DNA of 64,000 bases from Paenibacillus phoenicis (GCF_034718895.1 NZ_JAYERP010000001.1:744001-808000); one strand, 5' to 3'; shown: positions 43,197 to 53,212, counted from the first letter of the stretch. Notes: generated by a model from the sequence alone, not told the origin. A program made the numbers and translations.

Positions 43197-44165
43197 ATGG
43201 ATATGCAGCCGTCGACGCAACCCGCAGCCATGCAAGAGATAGAAACGCCGCCCTCGTCAAGGCGGAAATGGCTGAAGAAACTTTACTCGCAAAGGCATAT
43301 TCAAATTATGGCTTTGCTCGGCATCGCTTGGATGATCATCTTCAACTATATTCCAATGTACGGTGTCATTATCGCTTTTAAGGACTACGACATTATTCGA
43401 ACGATTGCAGAAGCTCCATGGGTCGGTTTGGAACATTTCAAAGAGTTTCTGTCCGATGAAAATTTCGGCTATGTGATCAAAAATACGCTGGGGATCAGTT
43501 TCCTGAAGCTGCTCACTTTTCCGTTGCCGATTATCTTCGCCTTGTTCCTGAACGAAGTTCGCTCGCTCCGGTACAAGAAAGCGATCCAAACGATCTCCTA
43601 CCTGCCTCACTTCCTGTCTTGGGTTGTGCTCGGCGGGATCCTGGCAACCTGGTTGTCGGATGTAGGGATTATTAACGAGATCTTTATGGCTTTGCATATT
43701 ATCGATAAGCCGATCTCCTTCTTGGCGGAGCCGAAGTACTTCTGGACGATCGTCATCACCTCGGATGTCTGGAAGGAGCTGGGATGGTCAGCAATTATCT
43801 ATTTGGCGGCCATTACGAGCATTTCGCCCGAGATGTACGAAGCGGCAACCATTGACGGAGCTGGGCGTTTTCAGCAAATGTGGTATGTGACGCTTCCAGC
43901 TATCAAAGCGACCATCAGTATTTTGTTCATCCTGGCTGTCAGCGGTGTGCTGAACTCCAACTTTGATCAAATCCTGGTGTTGCGTAACTCACTGAACGAT
44001 AGTGCAAGTAATGTAATCGATTATTATGTCTATTACACGGGGATATCCTCTGGCCGTTATTCGTACTCAACAGCAATCAATTTGTTCAAATCTGTGATTG
44101 CACTTGCCCTGCTGCTGATTGCGAACCAAGTAACCAAAAAACTCAACGACACTTCGTTGTTTTAG
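43197..44165 (+). CDS. ABC transporter permease (LplB type)
   Basis: A 322-residue CUT1 permease with a polar N-terminal extension before the first helix ('HIQIMALLGIAWMIIFNYIP'), then 'MYGVIIAFKDYDI', 'AIQTISYLPHFLSWVVLGGI' and EAA loop 'YEAATIDGAGRFQQMWYVTLP'. Six helices are predicted. GGAGG stands 9 bases before the ATG. First gene of operon 4 (permease, permease, binding protein), followed by a YesM/YesN pair. 'SSGRYSYSTAINLFKSVIAL' at the C-terminus is typical of the group. Confidence 0.92.
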   Translation: MDMQPSTQPAAMQEIETPPSSRRKWLKKLYSQRHIQIMALLGIAWMIIFNYIPMYGVIIAFKDYDIIRTIAEAPWVGLEHFKEFLSDENFGYVIKNTLGISFLKLLTFPLPIIFALFLNEVRSLRYKKAIQTISYLPHFLSWVVLGGILATWLSDVGIINEIFMALHIIDKPISFLAEPKYFWTIVITSDVWKELGWSAIIYLAAITSISPEMYEAATIDGAGRFQQMWYVTLPAIKATISILFILAVSGVLNSNFDQILVLRNSLNDSASNVIDYYVYYTGISSGRYSYSTAINLFKSVIALALLLIANQVTKKLNDTSLF

Positions 44166-44183
44166 GCCAAGGGGGACCTGCTT

Positions 44184-45074
44184 ATGTTTTCATTACGCCG
44201 CAGAACCAAAGGCGATGTCGTTTTCGATACAGTTAACAATTTGGTCATGCTCGTCGTATGTTTTGTCACGCTATATCCGATTTGGTACGTGTTGGTGAAC
44301 GCTTTTAACGACGGGAAGGACGCGATGCTTGGCGGCATTTATTGGTGGCCGCGGAAGTTCAGCTTTGAGAACTTCGAAGCGGTCTTTGATAATCCCGGCA
44401 TCATGACGGCGATGGGACTCACCGTTGCCAAGACCGTCATTGGGGTTGTCGCACACGTGTTCTTTACCGCGATGGTCGCGTACGCTTTCTCTCGCAGAGA
44501 CCTGATTGCAGGAAAGTTCTATATTTTAATGGGAACGATCACGATGATCTTCTCCGGAGGGCTGATTCCAACCTTCCTGCTCATTCGCGATCTGCATATG
44601 CTCGATAAGTTTATCGTTTATATCATTCCCGTGTTGTTCAGCTTCTTCGATTTGATCATCTTCATGACCTTCTTCCGGGAGATTCCCGATGGCCTGGAGG
44701 AAGCAGCCCGGATCGACGGAGCGAATGATTGGACCGTCTTCCTGCGGGTCGTGCTGCCGGTATCGCTGCCGGTTCTCGCCACCATCGCCTTGTTTCACGG
44801 GGTGTATCAGTGGAATGACTATTTTACAGGGATTATCTATGTCAACAACGAGAACCTGCAGCCGATTCAGACATTCCTGTACCGGGTTGTGGCCCAGTCC
44901 AGCTCCAATATCATGACGACAGCGGTGCAGGGCAGTGCGATAACCAAAACGGTCACTTCCCAATCGATCAAGTTGGCGACAATGGTCGTGACAACCTTGC
45001 CAATCGTATTTGCTTATCCGTTCCTGCAACGCTACTTCGTTAAAGGGATGATGATTGGTTCGATCAAAGGTTAA
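44184..45074 (+). CDS. ABC transporter permease (LplC/YtcP type)
   Basis: A 296-residue partner permease with 'AFNDGKDAMLGGIYWWPRKF', 'IFSGGLIPTFLLIRDL', EAA loop 'EEAARIDGANDWTVFLRVVLP' and ending 'YFVKGMMIGSIKG'. AAGGGGG stands 8 bases before the ATG, 18 bases after its partner's stop. An intercistronic hairpin lies between this gene and the binding-protein gene. Confidence 0.92.
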   Translation: MFSLRRRTKGDVVFDTVNNLVMLVVCFVTLYPIWYVLVNAFNDGKDAMLGGIYWWPRKFSFENFEAVFDNPGIMTAMGLTVAKTVIGVVAHVFFTAMVAYAFSRRDLIAGKFYILMGTITMIFSGGLIPTFLLIRDLHMLDKFIVYIIPVLFSFFDLIIFMTFFREIPDGLEEAARIDGANDWTVFLRVVLPVSLPVLATIALFHGVYQWNDYFTGIIYVNNENLQPIQTFLYRVVAQSSSNIMTTAVQGSAITKTVTSQSIKLATMVVTTLPIVFAYPFLQRYFVKGMMIGSIKG

Positions 45075-45112
45075 GAGACCGTCTTTGGCGAATTCGCCAT
45101 CTCACAGTTGGT

Positions 45113-45148
45113 AACTCCTCCGAGCCGCATTACGGCGGCTCTGGAGTT
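45113..45148 (+). promoter_or_regulatory. Intercistronic stem-loop before the binding-protein gene
   Basis: AACTCC (45113-45118) pairs with GGAGTT (45143-45148) and, beyond a small bulge, GAGCCGC (45122-45128) pairs with GCGGCTC (45135-45141). No T-run follows. It may act as a 5' stabiliser for a processed binding-protein mRNA. Confidence 0.6.
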
Positions 45149-45192
45149 GCACATAAATGGAATCACATCAAATGAGAAAAGGGGTAAAAAGC

Positions 45193-46887
45193 ATGGGCAT
45201 GAAAAGAAAGTCCAAAAAAGTGATGATGCTGCTGATGGCGGCCATCATGGTCCTGTCCCTGGCTGCTTGCGGAGGCAACAGCAATAACAGCAAAGAAAGC
45301 GCTAACAACGCTGCTACTAACAGCAACAATACCAGCACGCAGGACACCACCGATCCGGCTGCAACACCATCGGCAGACGAACCGGGATGGAAATCCGATA
45401 CGTCCCCCATCACCTTCGATTGGTACCTGAACTTTGCTTGGTTCCCGAATAAATGGGGCGTTGATCCAACCTCCCAATACGTCACGAAGAAAACCGGGGT
45501 TAATATCAACTTCATCGTCCCTGCCGGGAATGAGAACGAGAAGCTGAACACGCTGATCGCTTCCGGCAAGCTGCCTGATTTCATTACGCTGGGCTGGTGG
45601 GAAGACGGCGTGAAGAAAATGATCGAGGGCGGACTTGTGGAACCGCTGAACAAATTGGCTGAACAATACGATCCTTACTTCTTCAAGGTGGCCGACCCGG
45701 ATAAACTGGGCTGGTACACGCAGCCAGACGGGAACGTATACGGTTATCCGAACTCTTCCTCGTCTCCGAAAGACTATGAGAAATACGGCGACAAATATGT
45801 GTCCAACCAAACGTTTGTCGTACGTAAAGATATCTATGAAGCGATCGGCAGCCCGGACATGCGGACTCCGGAAGGCTTCATCGCCGCTCTGAAAGCGGCT
45901 CAAGAGAAATTCCCTGAAGTGAATGGCCAGCCGCTGATTCCGCTTGGCTTGCATGAGTTCACGGCTTCCGGCAACGACTCCCTGGAAGGATATTTGCAGA
46001 ACTTCCTGGCGATTCCGAGAGAGAAAGACGGCAAGCTGTACAACCGCGAAACGGATCCGGAATATATTACTTGGTTGAAAACGCTGCGTAAAGCCAACGA
46101 AGAAGGCTTGTTGGCGAAGGACATCTTCATCGACAAACGCGCTCAAATGGAAGAAAAAATTGCGCAAGGCCGTTACTTCGCAATGCTGTATCAACGCACC
46201 GACTTTGCAGCTCAACAAGGTACCTTGTATCAACAAGATCCAAACAAGATTTACATCGCCGTGGACGGTCCGGCTAACTCCAAACTGGATCCGCCTACAT
46301 TAAACGGCCCTTCGATCTCCGGCTGGACAGTCACCCTGATCTCTAAGGATGTGAAGGATAAAGCTCGCGCGATCAAATTCCTGACGTACCTGATGAGTGA
46401 GGAAGGACAGAAAGACCTGTATCTGGGTGAAAAAGGCGTCAGCTACGATACCATTGACGGGAAAGATCAATTCAAACCGGAAGTCTTCGATCTCATGAAC
46501 AAGGATCGTTCCGCTTTCGATAAGCAATATGGCTCCTCCTTCACGTTCTGGATGATGCAAGATACGAACATTATCCAACAATGGCAGCCTGAATCGGTAG
46601 AACCGTACAAACAATTGGAAGACTGGACTCGCGGTAAAACGATAAGCGTATCCGAGTTCGACCTGCTTGATCCGCTGGCAAACTCGGAAGAAGGCATCAT
46701 CCTCAGCAAAATCAAGGATCTTCGCGGCAAAACATTGCCGAAGCTGTTGATGGCATCGTCCGAGGCTGAATTCGATAAGATCTGGGCGGATTACATCAAG
46801 AAGCAAGAAGATCTGGGGCTTGCCAAAGTCCAAGCGTTCCAGCAAACTAAGTATGAAGAGAACAAGAAAAAACTTGGCATGCAATAA
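45193..46887 (+). CDS. ABC transporter substrate-binding lipoprotein (LplA type)
   Basis: A ~564-residue lipoprotein with lipobox LAAC (C26), then an Asn/Ser/Thr-rich tether typical of Gram-positive binding proteins. 'SQYVTKKTGVNINFIVPAG' and 'LIASGKLPDFITLGWW' identify the long LplA-type family. The ATG at 45193 is preferred over 45157 because AAAAGGGG stands 8 bases upstream and it gives a normal signal peptide. It is last in operon 4 and probably the most abundantly expressed. A strong terminator follows. The ligand is unknown; the nearby agarase-like hydrolase suggests a beta-linked oligosaccharide. Confidence 0.9.
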   Translation: MGMKRKSKKVMMLLMAAIMVLSLAACGGNSNNSKESANNAATNSNNTSTQDTTDPAATPSADEPGWKSDTSPITFDWYLNFAWFPNKWGVDPTSQYVTKKTGVNINFIVPAGNENEKLNTLIASGKLPDFITLGWWEDGVKKMIEGGLVEPLNKLAEQYDPYFFKVADPDKLGWYTQPDGNVYGYPNSSSSPKDYEKYGDKYVSNQTFVVRKDIYEAIGSPDMRTPEGFIAALKAAQEKFPEVNGQPLIPLGLHEFTASGNDSLEGYLQNFLAIPREKDGKLYNRETDPEYITWLKTLRKANEEGLLAKDIFIDKRAQMEEKIAQGRYFAMLYQRTDFAAQQGTLYQQDPNKIYIAVDGPANSKLDPPTLNGPSISGWTVTLISKDVKDKARAIKFLTYLMSEEGQKDLYLGEKGVSYDTIDGKDQFKPEVFDLMNKDRSAFDKQYGSSFTFWMMQDTNIIQQWQPESVEPYKQLEDWTRGKTISVSEFDLLDPLANSEEGIILSKIKDLRGKTLPKLLMASSEAEFDKIWADYIKKQEDLGLAKVQAFQQTKYEENKKKLGMQ

Positions 46888-46894
46888 TCGTTAA

Positions 46895-46936
46895 TGCCCC
46901 AAAAATGCCCGCATTTCGCGGGCTTTTGGGCTTTTA
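46895..46936 (+). terminator. Terminator of importer operon 4
   Basis: GCCCGC-ATTTC-GCGGGC (46907-46923) extends outward through AAAA/TTTT and GCCC/GGGC pairing, followed by TTTT. Some read-through into the sensor kinase 22 bases later is possible. Confidence 0.82.
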
Positions 46937-46957
46937 TTCAAAGGAGTCGCTCGGCAT

Positions 46958-48877
46958 ATGGGAAGAAGCAAACCTTGGACAGCATGGTGGGAGTCATTTA
47001 AGTATTGGTTTGGGCGCCGCTCACTTCAGAGCCGCCTGCTCGCTTCGTATATCTTTATCATCTTGGGACCCAGCGCGCTGGTGTCCTATTATTCCTATGG
47101 ATTGATCAACAATATGTATATCCGTGATGCCGAGGACAAGAACAACTCGTTGCTGGAGATGGAAATCCAGCATATCGAGACGCAGATTGAATCGATGGTA
47201 CGGGCGGTGCAGGTCGCCTATGATGATATCGAAGTTCGAGATTATCTTGCGAATACCACCGAGCCCGGAACCGAGGAACTGGTGAATTTCAGTAACCACA
47301 GCTTCAAAAGCCTAACACGCATTCAATATTACAACCCGAATGTGGAGCATTTACGCCTGTTCTCAAGCAGCAACGTAACCGAAATTTGGCCGATCTTTTT
47401 CCGGGAGAACCGGGTAGCGGATGAGCCGTGGTATCAAGAAGCGAAGGAATTAAAGGGCATGGAGTCTTGGTCGTTCTTGCACACTGATCCGGACATCATG
47501 GAACGGTACCAAGGGCAGACCCCCGCCCCAACGCCCAAAGTGTCGCTGCTGCGGGAAATGAGCATTCCGGCAAATCATCATGTCGGAATGGTGCAGGTGG
47601 ATATGCTGCTCGAGAAGTTCAGTCCAAGAACTTACGCGGCGGCTCCGAACAGTGAATCGCAAATGGTGCTGATGGACAACAAAGCTCAAATATTTACCCG
47701 CGCTCAGAGCTCCTATCTCCAAGCGAATCCGGGGTTGGAGCAGGCGATCCGGGAACGCCTGATGCGCTTTAAGGAGACCGGGGTTTGGGATATTCATTAT
47801 AAGGAGAACGGAAAATCATTTCTGCTGCTGCACAAGCCCATCGAGCGAATCAACGCGGATTTGGTGAATGTCGTCTCGATGGACGGCGTGTTTAAAGAAA
47901 TTTCACATATGCGAAATATTTTGATTGGCGCCAATATCGGATTTATTACGTTGGTAACGGTCATTGCTTATATCCTCAATGCGTTTATCCTGAAGAATCT
48001 CCGCGTGCTGACCGAAGAGATGAAGAAAGTCCGGCGCGGTGAGGCCTACAGCGGCATCACGATCCGCGGCGGCGGCGAGGTTGGGGAGTTGGCGCATCAT
48101 TTTTCCAAGCTGATGAACACCATTAATACGCTGGTGGCTCAAGCCGTATACAAAGAAGCGCTCACGAAAGAAGCGGAGCTGCGTACGCTTCACAATCAGA
48201 TTGATGCCCATTTTTTGTATAATACGTTAGAGAACATTAAAATGCTGGCCGAGATCGAAAATCAAAGACAAATCTCGGATGCGCTGACTTCTCTCGGAGG
48301 CATGATGCGGTACAATTTCAAATGGTCCGGGGAGTACGTCAAGCTGCGGGATGAGCTTCGCCACATCGAAAATTATATCGATGTGATGAATATCCGGTTT
48401 GATGAACCGATCGAGCTGCGGCTGGATATTCCGAGTGATCTCCTGGATATGGAGATGCTTAAAATGTCGCTTCAACCAATCGTCGAAAATGCGGTGAAGC
48501 ACGCTTGGGCAGGGGATGAGACGGGGCCGCGGAACATCTCGATTCAGGTGCAGGAATTGCCGCAAAGCGACATCCGAATCGTTGTCACAGACAACGGTAG
48601 AGGGGTCGACGAAGCTTCGCTGTCCGAACTGAACCTGGAATTGGATAAGGTGGGGCTTACGGATAAGGTTCCGGGGAATTTTGCGCCGAAGTCGCCAAAC
48701 CAATACGGGATTGGCCTTCGCAATGTTCAAGAGCGCATTCGGTTATATTATGGTAAACAATACGGCCTGAAGGTTTTCAGCGATCAAGGACAGTACACGG
48801 AGGTAGTGATGATTATGCCGAAGGTGCTGTTAACAGGGAGGGGTGGCACAGATGATAAAACTACTGATCGTGGATGA
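46958..48877 (+). CDS. YesM-type sensor histidine kinase
   Basis: A 639-residue membrane sensor: first helix 'LLASYIFIILGPSALVSYYS', a large extracellular dCache-like domain, second helix around residues 320-345, HAMP, a His_kinase segment with 'NQIDAHFLYNTLENI' (phospho-acceptor His), and HATPase with 'QPIVENAVKHAW' and 'GIGLRNVQERI'. It should sense a carbohydrate signal for operon 4 and phosphorylate the partner regulator, whose gene overlaps the end of this one by 26 bases. AAAGGAG lies about 12 bases before the ATG. Confidence 0.92.
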   Translation: MGRSKPWTAWWESFKYWFGRRSLQSRLLASYIFIILGPSALVSYYSYGLINNMYIRDAEDKNNSLLEMEIQHIETQIESMVRAVQVAYDDIEVRDYLANTTEPGTEELVNFSNHSFKSLTRIQYYNPNVEHLRLFSSSNVTEIWPIFFRENRVADEPWYQEAKELKGMESWSFLHTDPDIMERYQGQTPAPTPKVSLLREMSIPANHHVGMVQVDMLLEKFSPRTYAAAPNSESQMVLMDNKAQIFTRAQSSYLQANPGLEQAIRERLMRFKETGVWDIHYKENGKSFLLLHKPIERINADLVNVVSMDGVFKEISHMRNILIGANIGFITLVTVIAYILNAFILKNLRVLTEEMKKVRRGEAYSGITIRGGGEVGELAHHFSKLMNTINTLVAQAVYKEALTKEAELRTLHNQIDAHFLYNTLENIKMLAEIENQRQISDALTSLGGMMRYNFKWSGEYVKLRDELRHIENYIDVMNIRFDEPIELRLDIPSDLLDMEMLKMSLQPIVENAVKHAWAGDETGPRNISIQVQELPQSDIRIVVTDNGRGVDEASLSELNLELDKVGLTDKVPGNFAPKSPNQYGIGLRNVQERIRLYYGKQYGLKVFSDQGQYTEVVMIMPKVLLTGRGGTDDKTTDRG

Positions 48878-50465
48878 CGAGAAAAATATCCGGCTCGGAC
48901 TAAAAACCATGATTGAACGCGAATTCCCGGACCAATACGAACTGACCACGGCAGCTCAAGGGGCGGAAGCCCTTGAATTGTACCGGGCCCACGGCGCGGA
49001 CATTATCATAACGGATATTCGGATGCCCGTGATGGATGGGATTGCGCTGATCGAGAATGTGTCAGAAGGACCGCAGCCGGCCGAGCAAGCCGGTCGGCCT
49101 CAGATCATTATCCTCAGCGGTTACGAGGACTTTAGATATGCCAAGGCGGCGATCCGGTACCAGGCTGTCGACTATCTGTTGAAGCCGATCCGCCGCGATG
49201 AACTGTTTTCCGCGCTGCGCAAATGCCAGGACAATCTGGCGAAGCGCTCCCAATTGGCGGAGCAATTGGCCGCTACGGAGAACTACCGGATGCAGGTTCA
49301 GTCCGTTCGCCTGCAGGAGCTTCTGCTGCAACGGGAATTGGCCGCGGAGGATCTTGGCGTCTGGAGTTCCGAAATCGGTTTCGATCAATATACCGTCCCC
49401 TTTTCGGTTGCGGCGTTGACGTACAAGAACGTGGACGGAAGCCGGATGAAGAAAGAGGATTTGAAGTCGCTCGCGCAGCATATGTTTGAAAGCGTGGACG
49501 GCGTACTTAGCGCTTCCCTGCTGGATCTTGAAGGGCGAATGATCCTTGTCGGGGGGCCGCGCAGCAAGTTTGAGGATTTGTCGCTCCTGGCGGCGGAACG
49601 TGAGCTTGACGGGATGTTGATCGGTGTCAGCCAGGAGGGGAGCCGGCTCACGGATCTGCCGTTGTGCTACCACCAGGCGTGCGAATCGCTGAAATACACC
49701 TTTATTTATCCGAAGACTCGATTGATCTGGTATGAGGACTTGCAGATGAAGCGGTTGTCTTATCCCGTGCCGAGGGAGGCCATCCGTAAGCTGGGCAATA
49801 TCCTGGGCACGAACCGGGAGAAGGAGATAGGAGCGCTCCTCCATGAGATTTTTCGGGTTGACCAGTTGCCTGAGATCGATATGTCATACCTGGAAGCGGT
49901 CAGCCGGCATATGAATGAGGAGGTGCTGGACGAAGTGTTCCGCGTGTACGGCGAAGCCTCCGTCGACGTGCTGAAGCTGTATCGCAAAGTGGGAGACATG
50001 TCGAACTTCTGCCATTTTCACGACTACTTCCGGTCGCTGGAGCAGCTGTTGTCAGACCTCGACGAATACATTAAGGAGATCCGATCCGCTCATAGTGAGC
50101 ACGGAGATATGAAAGAAGCGGTGGCGTATATCGAGAGCCATTACGACCGGCAACTGAACATGGCGATCGTCAGCAACCATGTATCCCTGAATTACTCCTA
50201 TTTCAGCGAGGCGTTTAAGGCGTATACTGGCGAAAGCTTTGTGACCTACTTGAAAAAAGTAAGAATCCGCAAAGCGAAGGAACTGCTCGGAAAGGGTTGG
50301 CTGAAGCTGTCGGAAATCAGCAATGCCGTCGGGTTCGAGAACACCCGTCATTTCTCCCGCGTCTTCAAAGAACTGGAGGGCGTGTCTCCGCAGGAGTATC
50401 GAGACAAGTTAGTGGCCGGCAACGCCCGGTTCGCAGGAGCCGACCTCCCCACGGACGGCGAGTGA
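48852..50465 (+). CDS. YesN-type response regulator (REC + AraC HTH)
   Basis: A 537-residue response regulator. The receiver domain has 'LLIVDDEKN', phospho-acceptor D55 in 'IITDIRMPV', 'ILSGYEDF' and 'YLLKPIR' lysine. A long coiled/linker region follows, then a C-terminal AraC domain with 'MAIVSNHVSLNYSYFSEAF' and 'LSEISNAVGFENTRHFSRVF'. The ATG at 48852 has GGGAGGGG 8 bases upstream; the in-frame GTG at 48843 overlaps that site. It overlaps the kinase gene, so the two are translationally coupled. It most likely activates operon 4 and perhaps the agarase-like gene. Confidence 0.92.
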   Translation: MIKLLIVDDEKNIRLGLKTMIEREFPDQYELTTAAQGAEALELYRAHGADIIITDIRMPVMDGIALIENVSEGPQPAEQAGRPQIIILSGYEDFRYAKAAIRYQAVDYLLKPIRRDELFSALRKCQDNLAKRSQLAEQLAATENYRMQVQSVRLQELLLQRELAAEDLGVWSSEIGFDQYTVPFSVAALTYKNVDGSRMKKEDLKSLAQHMFESVDGVLSASLLDLEGRMILVGGPRSKFEDLSLLAAERELDGMLIGVSQEGSRLTDLPLCYHQACESLKYTFIYPKTRLIWYEDLQMKRLSYPVPREAIRKLGNILGTNREKEIGALLHEIFRVDQLPEIDMSYLEAVSRHMNEEVLDEVFRVYGEASVDVLKLYRKVGDMSNFCHFHDYFRSLEQLLSDLDEYIKEIRSAHSEHGDMKEAVAYIESHYDRQLNMAIVSNHVSLNYSYFSEAFKAYTGESFVTYLKKVRIRKAKELLGKGWLKLSEISNAVGFENTRHFSRVFKELEGVSPQEYRDKLVAGNARFAGADLPTDGE

Positions 50466-50571
50466 AAATCCGATTCATCAGGCTCGTACCTATAGGGTGC
50501 GGGCTTTTAATTTTTTTGGAGAATGATTAGATTTTAGATGATAGAAATAGACCCTAAGAGCACCGATGTTG

Positions 50572-50607
50572 TATAATTTATCCAAGTGTGCGATGAAAGC
50601 GCTTTAT
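50572..50607 (+). promoter_or_regulatory. -10 element and cre-like site before the membrane AraC regulator
   Basis: TATAAT (50572-50577) is followed at 50594-50607 by TGAAAGCGCTTTAT, which has a perfect palindromic cre core (AAAGCGCTTT) and departs from the consensus only in the last two bases. A cre downstream of a promoter typically acts as a roadblock. No strong -35 was seen. Confidence 0.55.
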
Positions 50608-50665
50608 TTCCTTGGCCCAGAAGTCTGCTGCGGAAAAGACCATTTCGGAGGGGATGAAGGGGAAG

Positions 50666-52945
50666 ATGAAACGGATTCCGATGATGCTTCAGTTGGGAAT
50701 CATCCTGTTCTGCGTCATGGCGGTTCCTGCGATCATTCTGACGTTGTACAGCGGTACGCAGATTTTGCGGTACTCAGAAAAGGCGATTGCAGAATCTTCC
50801 CTGGCGGGGCTGGATGCGAACCGAAGGCTCAATGAAACGGCCTTAAATAATCTGGCGCAAGATACGGTCCGTCTGACTGCGAACCGGGTATTTGACCGCA
50901 TTCGTTCGTTCGAAACTTATGCTCAGCTGCAGGAGAACTATCAACATGTCAGCCAAGCCCTGGTCGTGCTCCGGGAACTGGTGAATTTGAATCATCGGGT
51001 GAACGGGGTGTATTCCTCTTATTTCTACCTGAGTGACGCGAATTATGTGATCTCAACCGACAAGGGCATCACAACACTGGACCGCTATGAATCGATAGAC
51101 TGGCTGGATGAAGCGTTGGCCGGGCGCCGAGGGATTAGCGGCGTATGGTTCCCGCGCAAGCTGGCCACTGGGGAGACCGTTGTATCTTATGTCTTGCCGC
51201 TCAGCCGCTTGTCCACGACAACCCGCGGCACCATCGTAGTCAACTTGCGGGAAAGCCAGATTGGGACGTATTTACAGTCCACTGAACCTGGGGAGCAAGG
51301 TTATATGCTGCTGGACGCGGACGGGACGATCCTATCGCATAACGATAAGTCACTGCTGCTTACCGATGGGCGCAATCAACCTTATATTCAGAAGATTCTG
51401 GAGAGCAAAGCGGAGGAAGGGTATGCCTTCCATGAGCTGGACGGGGAGCGGCTGTTATATACGTGGTCCCATTCCAAGCTGTTTGACTGGTGGAATGTTA
51501 ACGTCTATTCCATGGACGCGCTGATGACCAAAACGAATAAGCTGCAGCACAATATCGTTTGGCTGACGGCTGTCGTTATATTTGCCGGCTCAGTGCTGAC
51601 GGTGTTTCTCGCGACTTGGCTGTCCAAGCCGCTGCGCGAATTGGTGAGGACCGTAAGATCCCGCGGCAGCCGGGGGGTATCGGACAAAAATGAACTGGCC
51701 TTCCTCAACTCGGTTTTCAACCGGATGCAAGAGGAAGAGGAGCAGCTCTATAAGCTTCTGCGGGAACGGGAGCAGGATGCCCGCAGTCTGGCGGTTCACC
51801 GTTTGCTGCGAGGGGAAGAGGTGCAACACGTCGAAGAGATGTTTCCCGAAGCTTATTACCTGGTGGCCGTTCTCTCGATTGACCGGTACCGAAGCTATGT
51901 GGACGCGACGAACCCGGAAACCCGCAGCTATCACCGGTATCTGATCGTCACCCATAGCGAAACTGTGTTTCCACCAGGGATATCGGCGCGGTGCGTTTAT
52001 CAAGGCGAGGGATGCTTCGCCGTGGTGGTCAATTTCGGAGAAGGAGAAGCGGATGGCGGATACGAAGGGATGAAGGAAGCGCTGGGGACGCTTAGCCAGT
52101 ATGCAGGCAATTTGCTGGGTCATTCCGTGACCGTAGGCGTTAGCAGCCGGACGGAGAGCTGCTCCGAGCTTCAGGATCGGGCAGCGGAGGCGATGGAAGT
52201 CATCAAGCAGCGTATGGTGAGCGGTGGCGGCGGGATCTCCTTCTGGAGCGAGGAGGATGAATGTGGGCGCGGCAAGCATTATCTTTATCCCGCGGATAGC
52301 GAGAGGCGGATTCTCAATTACTTGGCTGCGGGTGAGCTTGAGCGCCTGATGGAGGAATTAACGGTGATTCGTCAGGAAATTCAATCGTCCCCGTCGATTT
52401 CCTACGACAACATCATGTTTATATATCATCAGTTGGTTGGGGTTACGATTAAGCAGCTCCGGGAAAATCAAATCAATCCGACGCGGATTTTTGCCGGGCG
52501 GGGCAACATCTATTCCTCCATCGCGTCCATGGACACTTTGGATGAGTTGGATGCGTATATGCGCGAGTTCTACCGCGATATTCTCCAGTACCTGGCCCGC
52601 AAGCCAGAGAGCGATGCGGGGTATGGGGAACGCATTCTTCGTTACTTGGATTCGCATTATTGCGAAGAAATCGTATTTGAGGAGATGGCCAAAGAGATTG
52701 GCATCAGTTATTCCTATATGCGCAAGATCGTTTACGAGATGACGGGGACCAGCTTGATCGATTACATTAACCTGCGGCGCATCGAGAAAGCGAAGGAGCT
52801 GCTGTTGGAGTCCGGGATGACGGTGAAGCAGATTGCGGCGGAAGTGGGTTACGGGAACGTCCAGAGCTTTAACCGGTTTTTCCGGAAATATGAAGGGATG
52901 CCGCCGAGCGGTTACAAGGCAAGCAAGCTGCGGAGCTCGGGATAG
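50666..52945 (+). CDS. Membrane-anchored AraC-family regulator
   Basis: A ~759-residue one-component regulator. It has a first helix 'MLQLGIILFCVMAVPAIILT', an extracellular dCache-like sensor domain to about residue 280, a second helix 'NIVWLTAVVIFAGSVLTVFL', a coiled-coil linker, a cytoplasmic GGDEF-shaped middle region without intact catalytic motifs, and a C-terminal AraC domain ('FEEMAKEIGISYSYMRKIV' and 'VKQIAAEVGYGNVQSFNRFF'). Similar B. subtilis proteins (YesS/YtdP) regulate pectin-related loci. Possible starts are ATG 50654 and 50666; GGAGGGG is too close to the first. It should control the importer and GH105 enzyme downstream. Confidence 0.88.
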   Translation: MKRIPMMLQLGIILFCVMAVPAIILTLYSGTQILRYSEKAIAESSLAGLDANRRLNETALNNLAQDTVRLTANRVFDRIRSFETYAQLQENYQHVSQALVVLRELVNLNHRVNGVYSSYFYLSDANYVISTDKGITTLDRYESIDWLDEALAGRRGISGVWFPRKLATGETVVSYVLPLSRLSTTTRGTIVVNLRESQIGTYLQSTEPGEQGYMLLDADGTILSHNDKSLLLTDGRNQPYIQKILESKAEEGYAFHELDGERLLYTWSHSKLFDWWNVNVYSMDALMTKTNKLQHNIVWLTAVVIFAGSVLTVFLATWLSKPLRELVRTVRSRGSRGVSDKNELAFLNSVFNRMQEEEEQLYKLLREREQDARSLAVHRLLRGEEVQHVEEMFPEAYYLVAVLSIDRYRSYVDATNPETRSYHRYLIVTHSETVFPPGISARCVYQGEGCFAVVVNFGEGEADGGYEGMKEALGTLSQYAGNLLGHSVTVGVSSRTESCSELQDRAAEAMEVIKQRMVSGGGGISFWSEEDECGRGKHYLYPADSERRILNYLAAGELERLMEELTVIRQEIQSSPSISYDNIMFIYHQLVGVTIKQLRENQINPTRIFAGRGNIYSSIASMDTLDELDAYMREFYRDILQYLARKPESDAGYGERILRYLDSHYCEEIVFEEMAKEIGISYSYMRKIVYEMTGTSLIDYINLRRIEKAKELLLESGMTVKQIAAEVGYGNVQSFNRFFRKYEGMPPSGYKASKLRSSG

Positions 52946-52951
52946 ATACGG

Positions 52952-52999
52952 TGGAGCTGTATTGCTTCGGAGAGAGCCGAGGCATATAGCTCCATTTTT
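52952..52999 (+). terminator. Terminator of the membrane AraC gene
   Basis: A long stem TGGAGCT...GCTTCGG with CCGAGGC...AGCTCCA (52952-52994) followed by TTTTT. The regulator is therefore transcribed separately from the importer. 53000-53212 has only a weak promoter candidate, TTTACG (53094-53099) and TATGAT (53117-53122) with a 17-base spacer. Confidence 0.88.
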
Positions 53000-53212
53000 G
53001 CTACAACCTATCAAATTTGATCTTTTTGCTGCAGGAAACAAGCGATTTGCAGGCTTTAGAATCAAAAATGAAGCTTAGTATCAAAACTCATGATTTACGG
53101 CGGCCGGGCGGGGCGGTATGATTTGACACAAACTCACCATCGCTAAACCGCAAGATGAGATGGAACCGAGTCCGAAACGAGCCAGGCCAGAATGTACGAG
53201 GAGGTGAATGTT

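Noticed and set aside
45163..46236. 357-codon minus-strand ORF opposite the binding-protein gene
   Set aside because: Shadow of an LplA-type gene with clear lipobox and family features on the plus strand.
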